Position numbers and translations under genes: made by a program. A stretch of DNA of 32,134 nucleotides from Terfezia claveryi (Eukaryota; Ascomycota; Pezizomycetes; Pezizales; Pezizaceae), in NCBI GenBank assembly GCA_015179025.1, contig WHUX01000405.1, positions 1 through 32,134 of the forward strand, read 5' to 3'. This document shows positions 1 through 8,674 of the stretch, piece after piece (the first letter of the stretch is position 1; every line of letters starts with the position of its first letter). The notes beneath the pieces were generated by a model that worked only from the letters and a program-made list of their open reading frames with translations, was not told the DNA's origin and made no database searches.

Positions 1-814
1 TTTTAATGGCCATGGCATGCATGTGTAGGCACACCAGTCTTATGGTACCCTATACTGTGGGAAGAGAGGTATCTTACAAAGAATGGTATTATATCTGCTA
101 TCGCAGTTACCTGAGCTATTACTAACACTTATTTTCTCCAGGGATGGAAGGACTTGTGTTCAGCTAAGGACAACTGCCTTGCAATAGGAAGTAATGTTAA
201 GACTCAGGTAAGAGATCTACCTCTTCGAGGGCTAATACCAATACTCTACTATAATGCTAACTAATATGGCCTGATCAACCATGCAGATAGGGTAGTACAG
301 ATAAAGAGATTAGCATATTGAAGTATGTAGCCTCTGACATCAGATCTCATGCATGTATTTCTCTTCTCGTTTCCATTATATTCTATTGTATGTCATTCAT
401 GTATCGTTATTGGATGTATTCAAGTTATTTCCTGTTTGTCAGCCTGACTGCAAAGCATTGTAGTTCGGGCTGTCTAATCAATGTATGTAAGACTGCAATG
501 TTCCTAATTGGGAAGTGTCTTCCTATTTGGGTAACAACCTGACGTTAATGCCGCTAAGCTGTTACAGGAAGAATCATCTAGATCTGATTACTCGTTATCA
601 GATTTAAGCTTTTATATAACCCACCACTTTTACATAGTTAATACATTAAGACCCAAGCGGTGTTCTAAGTCTATATATAGCTTTACTCTTATTGAGTCCG
701 CTTTACACCTGAGTTGTAACTGCATTTATACTTGTACTTATTACCGATAACCCTTTTATACTTCTACCGCCGACTTGTATATTCGTAGTTACAGCCCGCC
801 TATAACACATACCC
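1..814. other. no recognisable gene
   Basis: Only short open frames without familiar motifs are present. There are T-rich and TATA-like stretches around 600-680. The stretch lies downstream (on the minus strand) of a gypsy reverse transcriptase scrap and could be more decayed retrotransposon, but no LTR boundary, primer-binding site or polypurine tract could be identified. Confidence 0.5.
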
Positions 815-1083
815 TTTATCCTTGTCAATGCTGTTAAGAGTGCCACGAGGTTCGAATGTCCCAGGATAAACCGCCGGTAGAAGCTGGCGAATCCTACAAA
901 GGCCTGTACATCCTTGAGGTTGGCTGGAGTTTCCCACTCTTGGATCATAGCAACCTTTGTAAGGTCTATCTGGATGCCCTCCATGATGATAATCAGCCCC
1001 AGGTACTTGACCTTCTGCACATGGAACTCACATTTTTCCGGCTTTAGATATAACCCAGCTCCCTTTAGCTTCTCCAGTACTTA
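815..1083 (-). pseudogene. Ty3/gypsy reverse transcriptase fragment
   Basis: Reading the minus strand from about 1083 gives the end of a Ty3/gypsy reverse transcriptase: LEKLKGAGLYLKPEKCEFH, then VKYLGLII, EGIQIDLTKV, and AFVGFASFYRRFI followed by LTALTR. These blocks match the region after the YxDD motif through the thumb and connection of gypsy Pol (compare the family pattern GLxLxxxKCxF...YLGxxIS...G...FLGFxNFYRRFI). The catalytic YxDD part upstream and the RNase H and integrase parts downstream are missing. After LTALTRIKG the reading no longer resembles Pol. It is a roughly 90-codon relic with no LTRs in view. Family assignment is firm; boundaries are approximate. Confidence 0.85.
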
Positions 1084-1292
1084 TCAAATATGAATAGTAT
1101 GCACATCGGCTAGAGTCGAGGCGAGTTCTACTACTATTTTTCCTACTCGGTACCGACTCGCACCGATGCCCATTCTTCCGAAGCCAACTCGCTGCCAACT
1201 CGGCGACTACTTGGTGATCGACCGAGTCTTCGCCAAGAATTAGACACCCATGTTTTACCTCGGTCTTGGTTTCGTGTTTTCTCCATTATCTG

Positions 1293-1413
1293 TTACGGAT
1301 CGCTCCTCCTATCATGGATCCATCCTCCTGTCATGGATCCGTCCTCCTGTCACGGATCCATCCTCCTGTCATGGATTGCTCCGCCTGTCATGGATTCCTC
1401 CTCCTATCACGGA
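1293..1413. repeat. 19-bp minisatellite, about 6.4 units
   Basis: Six consecutive 19-bp units (consensus TCATGGATCCRTCCTCCTG) run from 1293 to 1406, followed by a partial unit. Units differ at a few positions, mainly C/T, and contain BamHI-like GGATCC. Because 19 is not a multiple of 3, each frame cycles through different peptides, so the open frames over it (for example repeated PPV/SSCHGS) are by-products of the repeat and not proteins. Confidence 0.9.
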
Positions 1414-2132
1414 CTTGAACTTTTCCTTCCCACTCAATCCTTACCGCTATTTCTCAACTGCGTTCTACTAGTGGCTAACCTTCCATCCATTCCCCCGTCG
1501 TTCTCCTGTATAATCTTACCCTGCCTTGCATACTAATGTGAATTACATTCATTGATACCTCATCAATTTCTGCACACTCTGATTCTCATAAAACGAATCG
1601 CTTTAATTCTGCAAACATAGAAACCTAAACTAACCGACAAATTCCCAATACACATGTCTAAACAAATCTCAATATCCCAAGATCGAGGTAAAGTAATTCT
1701 CTGATCCCGCTTATACCGCCCTCTCACACAAAACCGGCCCTCCCACATACCATCAAAAAGAAAGCAAACTGAATCAAAAAGTAACTACCAACAGAAATAG
1801 ATAAAGAAATGTTGCCCAAGAAATCCTCAAAACTTCAGCTGTCCCTTATAACAACTAAAATAGCAAACCTAAATGAAGAAAGTACTCCCAACATAGAAAA
1901 GAAATTTTCCCTAGAACCTGCACTAATACTTACCTACCAGTATACCCCACATGCCATCAACACCCCTACCCACTCATACTTTGTAGTTCCTACACTGCAT
2001 AGGTCGCAGTTTCTTCTGAAACCTGCTTGCCATCGACGGCGTCAGACTTACAGACTGTGATAAACGGCGCTTTTGGGCGCTTCGATATGGAGTTGAAGGA
2101 AATGGTGTTGCTGCTTGCCCACACAATAGACT
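1414..2132. other. no recognisable gene
   Basis: AC-rich, low-complexity sequence with short open frames on both strands. None shows a domain or a convincing composition. I see nothing specific here. Confidence 0.5.
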
Positions 2133-2607
2133 TCAATGGAATGAGTTGGACCTGCCTGAGGTAGAATCTTCCGTGAAAGTATGTGATGGGCTGGCATTCT
2201 CGGACGCTAAATCTGCCAGGTCATTTAGGGGGTACTCGTCCATTATCCGGCTCCCAGCTACTTCCGTGTCACAATCTGTATCTGAATCCATGTCCGTCTG
2301 TCCCTGAACGGTATCTAGGGACTGTGCTACCATGCGGTGGAGAAAGTCTGCATCATAGCTGAGGGCTTGTTTCTCCAGCATTACCTCACCTTCATCTAAA
2401 TCAGCTATTCCTTCTTCTACATATGCTGGTCTAATTTGTGCCTCTGGGGTTCCATATTTCACGTGTATAGCATCCCACGATTTGGTCAACATCAGCACAG
2501 TTATCATCTAGTGACCCATTCTGTTGCATCGGTATGGCAAAATATCTCGAGCACTACTGAATATTCGCTCTACTAGGACAGATGTGAGTGGAATGCTCAA
2601 TATGCCT
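2133..2607 (-). pseudogene. hAT-family transposase, C-terminal end
   Basis: The minus strand from 2607 reads GILSIPLTSVLVERIFSSAR then DILPYRCNRMGH, a stop, and MITVLMLTKSWDAIH. This is the hAT C-terminal dimerisation signature (family pattern: ...sIPxsSxxxERxFSxAxxxxxxxRNRL...xxLxxLKSW). A TAG at 2510-2508 interrupts it just before the MITVLM block. The remaining ~124 codons form an acidic, Ser/Asp-rich tail ending at 2133, common at the C-terminus of fungal hAT transposases. Upstream sequence (N-terminus, zinc finger, DDE domain) is absent because the palindromic retroelement begins at 2608, and the missing part does not reappear on the palindrome's other side. Confidence 0.85.
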
Positions 2608-3146
2608 CGGGGGAGAGGAAGAAAATTGTTAGAATTCCTGAAGAGTATCACGAAGCAGACAACATGACTTGTGGGTCACTGTTGGTTTCGTCTGGATTGA
2701 CTCTTCAGTGCTTGATACTTATACCTTTTCCTACCTCTAATGTGACTCACGGTAATTGTGATTATTTCCGTGGTGTGGGTGGGCTGACCACCCTCTTCTA
2801 AAAATCTAAATTAAAAGTGTGACTCGTTCATGCATAATGGTGTGACTCATTAAACATGATTGCGTCATGCAGTCAGCAATACTAATTTGGGGGTGGTGTG
2901 CTAATCTTACCTGCATGCATGACGCATGTGCGACGGATGTGACTCCGACGTGCATGTGCATGCATGATGACTGCATTGCGCTAATGCAGGGTAAGCGCTA
3001 ATAATATACCCTTGCTAGTGGCTATGTTTCAGTGTGGCACACTAAAAACATAACCGAATTCACCCAGAGTGAGCCGCAACGAGAGCGGTTACCCGGAAGG
3101 GCGAGCGAAGCGAGTAGCGGAAGTGGAGGGGAATGGAGGGTGAAGC
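2608..3146 (-). repeat. PLE pseudo-LTR, 3' copy of copy A
   Basis: This 539-bp direct repeat begins (minus strand) right after the intron acceptor with GCTTCACCC and ends in the run of C followed by G at the hAT junction. It contains hammerhead ribozyme 2645-2718. It matches the 5' pseudo-LTR at 5417-5863, which is incomplete because the palindrome centre replaces its beginning. Confidence 0.9.
2645..2718 (-). ncRNA. type I hammerhead ribozyme (copy A, 3' pLTR)
   Basis: Minus-strand copy with intact core CTGAAGA, GAAA and GTC. The only notable change from copy B is an A to T in the unpaired position next to stem III (GTCATGTTG), which leaves pairing unaffected. Confidence 0.87.
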
Positions 3147-3226
3147 CTTCATTTTTCCGTTTCCTGGGTATTAGTGTATAGCTCAAACTAGTATTCTGAC
3201 TCACTTATCCTGAAGTGGGAACTTAC
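3147..3226 (-). other. 80-nt GT-AG intron in PLE copy A
   Basis: Same position and length as in copy B: donor GTAAGT at 3226-3221, conserved CTAAT, acceptor AAG ending at 3147. Presence in both arms shows it belongs to the element. Confidence 0.8.
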
Positions 3227-3261
3227 AGGTTATGTTTTTAGAACACGCCACCATATTATTT

Positions 3262-5217
3262 TTACAGATGTAGACTTTCGAATAAGTCTTCGAGGGTGGT
3301 ATCATCTGGAAATGTTTCAAGAAATTTAGCATTGAATCTTTGGCACAAGTCGCCGAAGTTAATAGTTTTTTTACGACTAATAATCAATGTTGCTTCGAGA
3401 AGCTTAGGAGGGATTTGGCTTCCCTGCCAGACTTCTTGAATTCCTTGTTGTACATTTCGTACATCTATAAAATCCCATATTGGATTAAGAATGGATTTAA
3501 CTACCATGATGTTATCCACTCCCGCTGGTTTGACCATATGGTACCGGTTTTCCTATCTTGTATTGTAGTTACGGGTAATCCATTCTTTGACCAAAACGAG
3601 TGGGTACTCTCGGCTGAGGTAAATAGAGGCAAGTTCCTAAACCGATTGCTTGTATATGTCTGCATTAGACGACAAGGCAGCGAGCTGACTCATCTCTCCG
3701 AGGAAAGTTCCTTTTTTCATCTATTTTGGATGCCCCGAAGAGAATGGGATTCATTCGAAATGGTTTAGTGGTTTCCTGTATGGTCTGAAGTCAAACTTCC
3801 CTGTAGACGGGGTGTGCATAACTTCTAGATCCAAAAATACCATACGGTATTTATCCACTTCCCATTTGAGCTTAAGACCTGGCAATTTCAGGCGCTCTTT
3901 GGCATATTCCAGTGCTAAACTTTCGTTTGGCGCAAGGATTATAGTAAAAATGTCATCGATATACCTTTTGTACAGAAGTATTTGAGGGTCTTTGATCATA
4001 TATTGTTCATATTTAGCCTCGTATAGATTAGCAATATGTGGAGAGCTTGCGACTCCCATTGCTAATCTATCCGTTTGCAGGAACAAATTACTACCATACT
4101 GAAAAACAAGGTAGTTGTTCGCAATTGAACAGAGTTCTCGGGCAAGTTTGCCTTTGATCTCTCCGTGATGTTTAGAAGCCGCAGCTTCGACCACATCGTG
4201 AATGGCAATAAGCGGGACATTCGGGTAGAATGCTTCTACATCCGCTGAAAGCATAAAAGCTTTCATACCAAACGGAACTTTAACCTTTAACAGTTCTTGG
4301 GCTAGCGTTCTACTATTAAGTAGAATCGTAGGTGATGTTTTGACTTCATCTTCCAAGAGGTTACACAACATGGACGCAGCAGTTTCACCTGTGAAACTGT
4401 GGCAAGGAATGATTGGTCTAAACTTGGTCGGTTTTTTATGGATTTTCGGGAGTCCACTAAAACGTGGCAGCTTCCGAATATCTTTGTTCCAAGCTTTAGC
4501 CAGTAGGAAATTTTCCTCTTGTTCGGTCAGGAAATAGGTATCTGACTGAACAATCTGGTCCAAGTGTGTTTGCAAGTTTTTCATAACTTCGTGACACTTA
4601 TCAACGTTGATCTTGGTTATCGATCTATCATTGGATAAGTAGTCGTTGCATTGCATAATATACCATGTTCGGGATACTACAGCAGTACCAAGATTCTTGT
4701 CCATACTTGTAACGAACAAGTCGTGTTTTTTCAAGTACTCCAGCAGTTTTGCTGCATCTTTCATCCCTTGGTGATTGATGCCGGTTGTTTTAGGTGCTTC
4801 TTCATTCATTCGCCATAATCGAGAATGTCCCTCGGCCAACCCTGCTTCAACAGGTACTGACGCTTTAGGAGCTGATACTGGTGTATCGGAACCTAAAGAG
4901 TAGCGGTGGTCATATGCTTTATTATCTTTACCATTAAAATGACATTTCCATCTAATGGTATTGCAAAAATGTTCGTAATCACGTAAGACAATAGAAGAGT
5001 TTATTTCAGTACTAAACATAAAGCGGAAACCCTTGCTAATGGAATTCGCCACGTCATGTGGCAATTCCACTCCTTCCAACAGATGTACTCCTCGCCGAAA
5101 TCTAAGCAAGTCCAACAATGCCAGTGGCATACGCTGACGAATTTCCATCACTGCTTGGTTGAAAGGGATGTTTAGTAAACGGTCTGGATAAGACGATGGG
5201 TTGGACCAGGTCAACAT
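3262..5217 (-). pseudogene. PLE reverse transcriptase, copy A (interrupted)
   Basis: This is the minus-strand equivalent of the copy B enzyme, nearly identical up to the stop at 3753. Motifs present: GLPKIHKKPTKFRPI, SADVEAFYPNVP (motif A), RLAMGVASSPHIANLY (motif B) and YKRYIDDIF (motif C, with the two catalytic Asp). The frame stops at TGA 3753-3751 (copy B has CGA, Arg). Further in-frame TAG codons follow at 3723-3721 (Trp in B), 3639-3637 (Glu in B) and 3555-3553 (Trp in B), then the frame ends at 3262 with the same C-terminus as B. The first ATG in frame is at 5217; the frame is open further upstream, without an ATG. Not expected to make full-length enzyme. Confidence 0.85.
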
Positions 5218-5416
5218 ACCTTCTGAGTCTTTTTCTGACTCTTTGTCTTCTTCACTTTCGTCGCCGAAGTGGCAGCGTTGGATTCGGCTCGCTTCCTCTT
5301 CTTCCCGTTTGAAGTTTTTGAGAAGGTGTTTTTCGCCAGCTTTGCTGGCGTTTTGCCCTTTCCGTTGCCTTTTCTCTTCGAATCTATAATCGACACAATT
5401 TGAGTTAGATAATGAT

Positions 5417-5863
5417 CGGGGGGGAGGAAGAAAATTGTTAGAATTCCTGAAGAGTATCACGAAGCAGACAACTTGACTTGTGGGTCACTGTTGGTTTCGT
5501 CTGGATTGACTCTTCAGTGCTTGATACTTATACCTTTTCCTACCTCTAATGTGACTCACGGTAATTGTGATTATTTCCGTGGTGTGGGTGGGCTGACCAC
5601 CCTCTTCTAAAAATCTAAATTAAAAGTGTGACTCGTTCATGCATAATGGTGTGACTCATTAAACATAATTGCGTCATGCAGTCAGCAATACTAATTTGGG
5701 GGCGGTGTGCTAATCTTACCTGCATGCATGACGCATGTGCGACGGATGTGACTCCGACGTGCATGTGCATGCATGATGACTGCAATGCGCTAATGCAGGG
5801 TAAGCGCTAATAATATACCCTTGCTAGCAGCTATGTTTCAGTATGGCATACTAAAAACATAAC
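5417..5863 (-). repeat. PLE pseudo-LTR, 5' copy of copy A (shares centre)
   Basis: Reading the minus strand, it starts at the inverted-repeat half GTTATGTTTTTAG and runs to the C run next to the enzyme leader. The first ~94 nt of the repeat are not present as a separate copy: they are the palindrome loop, present only in the right-arm orientation. Confidence 0.88.
5454..5527 (-). ncRNA. type I hammerhead ribozyme (copy A, 5' pLTR)
   Basis: Fourth copy, minus strand, core and stems intact, with stem II loop AATCCA. It lies directly upstream of the copy A enzyme frame. Confidence 0.87.
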
Positions 5864-5970
5864 CTGCTTCACCCTCCATTCCCCTCCACTTCCGCTACTC
5901 GCTTCGCTCGCCCCTCCGGGTAACCGCTCTCGTTGCGGCTCACTCTGAGTGAATTCGGTTATGTTTTTAG
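5851..5970. repeat. palindrome centre: 13-nt inverted repeat around 94-nt loop
   Basis: CTAAAAACATAAC (5851-5863) pairs with GTTATGTTTTTAG (5958-5970). The loop 5864-5957 is not palindromic and has the order of the sequence downstream of the enzyme gene (AACCT then GCTTCACCC...), minus the intron. The same inverted repeat exists inside each arm (8580-8592 with 8767-8779), there with the intron included (174-nt loop). The turn-round point of the palindrome is therefore a hairpin the element itself encodes. Confidence 0.88.
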
Positions 5971-6162
5971 TGTGCCACACTGAAACATAGCCGCTAGCAA
6001 GGGTATATTATTAGCGCTTACCCTGCATTAGCGCAATGCAGTCATCATGCATGCACATGCACGTCAGAGTCACATCCGTCGCACATGCGTCATGCATGCA
6101 GGTAAGATTAGCATACTGCCCCCAAATTAGTATTGCTGACTGCATGACGCAATCATGTTTAA

Positions 6163-6279
6163 TGAGTCATACCATTATGCATGAACGAGTCACACTTTTA
6201 ATTTAGATTTTTAGAAGAGGGTGGTCAGCCCACCCACACCATGGAAATAATCACAATTACCGTGAGTCACATTAGAGGT
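6163..6279 (+). promoter_or_regulatory. two TGAGTCA (bZIP/Gcn4-type) sites in PLE pLTR
   Basis: TGAGTCA occurs at 6163-6169 and 6273-6279 (and at 8972-8978 and 9072-9078 in the 3' pLTR), with two related GAGTCAC sites between or upstream. TGAGTCA/TGACTCA is the established site of fungal Gcn4/CPC1-type bZIP activators. A role as a PLE promoter element is inference; no transcription start can be located. Confidence 0.4.
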
Positions 6280-6293
6280 AGAAAAAGGTATAA

Positions 6294-6367
6294 GTATCAA
6301 GCACTGAAGAGTCAATCCAGACGAAACCAACAGTGACCCACAAGTCAAGTTGTCTGCTTCGTGATAC
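6294..6367 (+). ncRNA. type I hammerhead ribozyme (copy B, 5' pLTR)
   Basis: Same fold as the 3' copy: CTGAAGA core at 6304-6310, stem II loop AATCCA instead of AATCTA, GAAA, and GTC at 6352-6354. The predicted cut falls after 6354, upstream of the enzyme frame. Every paired position is intact. Confidence 0.88.
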
Positions 6368-6603
6368 TCTTCAGGAATTCTAACAATTTTCTTCCTCCCC
6401 CCCGATCATTATCTAACTCAAATTGTGTCAATTATAGATTCGAAGAGAAAAGGCAACGGAAAGGGCAAAACGCCAGCAAAGCTGGCGAAAAACACCTCCT
6501 CAAAAACTTCAAACGGGAAGAAGAGGAAGCGAGCCGAATCCAATGCTGCCACTTCGGCGATGAAAGTGAAGAAGACAAAGAGTCAGAAAAAGACTCAGAA
6601 GGT
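6365..6603 (+). other. PLE leader with two overlapping open frames
   Basis: Two frames are open here. The enzyme frame gives an Glu/Lys-rich mixed-charge peptide. The +1 frame gives a very Lys/Ser/Thr-rich one (SKRKGNGKGKTPAKLAKN, then NGKKRKRAESNAATS), which resembles a nuclear-localisation or nucleic-acid-binding tail. Neither has a convincing ATG: only a poorly placed one occurs in the +1 frame of copy B, changed in copy A. A GTATGT, a good fungal splice donor, sits at 6602-6607 just where the basic frame ends. Copy A has the same arrangement at 5456-5218. A spliced leader, a non-AUG start or frameshifting are all possible. Confidence 0.45.
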
Positions 6604-8559
6604 ATGTGGACCTGGTCCAACCCATCGTCTTATCCAGACCGTTTACTAAACATCCCTTTCAACCAAGCAGTGATGGAAATTCGTCAGCGTATGCCACTGG
6701 CATTGTTGGACTCGCTTAGATTTCGGCGAGGAGTACATCTGTTGGAAGGAGTGGAATTGCCACATGACGTGGCGAATTCCATTAGCAAGGGTTTCCGCTT
6801 TATGTTTAGTACTGAAATAAACTCTTCTATTGTCTTACGTGATTACGAACATTTTTGCAATACCATTAGATGGAAATGTCATTTTAATGGTAAAGATAAT
6901 AAAGCATATGACCACCGCTACTCTTTAGGTTCCGATACACCAGTATCAGCTCCTAAAGCGTCAGTACCTGTCGAAGCAGGGTTGGCCGAGGGACGTTCTC
7001 GATTATGTCGAATGATTGAAGAAACACCTAAAACAACCCGCATCAATCACCAAGGGATGAAAGATGCAGCAAAACTGCTGGAGTACTTGAAAAAACATGA
7101 CTTGTTCGTAACAAGTACGGACAAGAATCTTGGTACTGCTGTAGTATCCCGAACATGGTATATTATGCAATGCAACGACTACTTATCCAATGATAGATCG
7201 ATAACCAAGATCAACGTTGATAAGTGTCACGAAGTTATGAAAAACTTGCAAACACACTTGGACCAGATTGTTCAGTCAGATACCTATTCCCTGAGCGAAC
7301 AAGAGGAAAATTTCCTACTGGCTAAAGCTTGGAACAAAGATATTCGGAAGCTGCCACGTTTTAGTGGACTCCCGAAAATCCATAAAAAACCGACCAAGTT
7401 TAGACCAATCATTCCTTGCCACAGTTTCACAGGTGAAACTGCTGCGTCCATGTTGTGTAACCTCTTGGAAGATGAAGTCAAAACATCACCTACGATTCTA
7501 CTTAACAGTAGAACGCTAGCCCAAGAACTGTTAAAGGTTAAAGTTCGGTTTGGTATGAAAGCTTTTATGCTTTCAGCGGATGTAGAAGCATTCTACCCGA
7601 ATGTCCCACTTATTGCCATTCACGATGTGGTTGAAGCTGCGGCTTCTAAACATCACGGAGAGATCAAAGGCAAACTTGCCCGAGAACTTTGTTCAATTGC
7701 GAACAACTACCTTGTTTTTCGGTATGGTAGTAATTTGTTCTTGCAAACGGATAGATTAGCAATGGGAGTCGCAAGCTCTCCACATATTGCTAATCTATAC
7801 GCGGCTAAATATGAACAACATATGATCAAAGACCCTCAAGTACTTCTGTACAAAAGGTATATCGATGACATTTTTACTATAATCCTTGCGCCAAACGAAA
7901 GTTTAGCACTGGAATATGCCAAAGAGCGCCTGAAATTCCCAGGTCTTAAGCTCAAATAGGAAGTGGATAAATACCGTATGGTATTTTTGGATCTAGAAGT
8001 TATGCACACCCCATCTACAGGGAAGTTCGACTTCAGACCATACAGGAAACCACTAAACCATTTCGAACGAATCCCATTCTCTTCGGGGCATCCAAAATGG
8101 ATGAAAAAAGGAACTTTCCTCGAAGAGATGAGTCAGCTCGCTGTCTTGTCGTCTAATGCAGACATATACAAGCAATCGGTTGAGGAACTTGCCTCTATTT
8201 ACCTCAGCCAAGAGTACCCACTCGTTTTGGTCAAAGAATGGATTACCCATAACTACAATACAAGATGGGAAAACCGGTACCGTATGGTCAAACCAGCGGG
8301 AGTGGATAACATCATGGTAGTTAAATCCATTCTTAATCCAATATGGGATTTTATAGATGTACGAAATGTACAACAAGGAATTCAAGAAGTCTGGCAGGGA
8401 ATCCAAATCCCTCCTAAGCTTCTCGAAGCAACATTGATTATTAGTCATAAAAAAACTATTAACTTTGGCGACTTGTGCCAAAGATTCAATGCTAAATTTC
8501 TTGAAACATTTCCAGATGATACCACCCTCGGAGACTTATTCGAAAGTCTACATCTGTAA
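6604..8559 (+). pseudogene. PLE reverse transcriptase, copy B (one nonsense codon)
   Basis: A PLE-type reverse transcriptase copies element RNA into DNA. Visible parts: N-terminal region with KGFRFMF and DKNLGTAVV; fingers with LPKIHKKP and RPI; motif A SADVEAFYPNVP (about 7573-7608, catalytic Asp in GAT 7579-7581); motif B MGVASSPHIANLY; motif C YIDD at 7858-7869; FLDLE; and a thumb-like block SGHPKWMKKG...YLSQEYP, all typical of PLE enzymes. A TAG at 7957-7959 replaces a Trp codon that copy A keeps. The same frame then continues to TAA at 8559, so the total from the first ATG (6604) would be 651 codons. No GIY-YIG motif is seen after the thumb. The frame is open upstream to the ribozyme region without an ATG, so the true start is uncertain. 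Confidence 0.88.
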
Positions 8560-8594
8560 AAATAATATGGTGGCGTGTTCTAAAAACATAACCT

Positions 8595-8674
8595 GTAAGT
8601 CTCCACTTCAGGATAAGTGAGTCAGAATACTAGTTTGGGCTATATGCTAATACCCAGGAAACGGGAAAATGAAG
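8595..8674 (+). other. 80-nt GT-AG intron in PLE copy B
   Basis: Donor GTAAGT at 8595-8600, branch-like CTAAT at 8647-8651, acceptor AAG at 8672-8674 (24 nt from the branch A). The strongest evidence is comparative: at the palindrome centre the flanking sequences AACCT and GCTTCACCC are joined directly (junction 5865/5866) with exactly these 80 nt missing. The intron is downstream of the enzyme stop codon, between it and the 3' pseudo-LTR. Confidence 0.8.

Larger units (their letters stand above)
2608..5863 (-). mobile_element. Penelope-like retroelement, copy A (left arm)
   Basis: Order on the minus strand: 5' pseudo-LTR (5863-5417), reverse transcriptase frame, IR plus intron, 3' pseudo-LTR (3146-2608). 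The enzyme lacks a recognisable GIY-YIG nuclease, so this is best compared with endonuclease-less PLEs (Coprina/Athena-like); that sub-assignment is inference. Flanking direct repeats plus hammerhead ribozymes are established hallmarks of PLEs. This is the more decayed copy, with four in-frame stops in the C-terminal third of the protein. Confidence 0.85.
5866..6404 (+). repeat. PLE pseudo-LTR, 5' copy of copy B
   Basis: A 539-bp repeat from GCTTCACCC to the C run and G at 6404, matching 8675-9212. It contains a possible control region (TGAGTCA sites) and a hammerhead ribozyme (6294-6367) ending just before the open enzyme frame. Confidence 0.92.

Noticed and set aside
1250..1536. Open frames with repeated PPV/SSCHGS peptides
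   Set aside because: Produced by the 19-bp minisatellite read in several frames.
5866..5958. Telomeric repeats at the PLE junctions, as expected for endonuclease-less PLEs
   Set aside because: No TTAGGG/CCCTAA array is present. CACCCTCC and C runs at the ends are not telomeric repeats.
8053..8481. 142-codon minus-strand open frame (and its mirror at 3340-3768)
   Set aside because: Exact antisense shadow of the PLE reverse transcriptase C-terminus. It is present in both arms only because the arms are copies.
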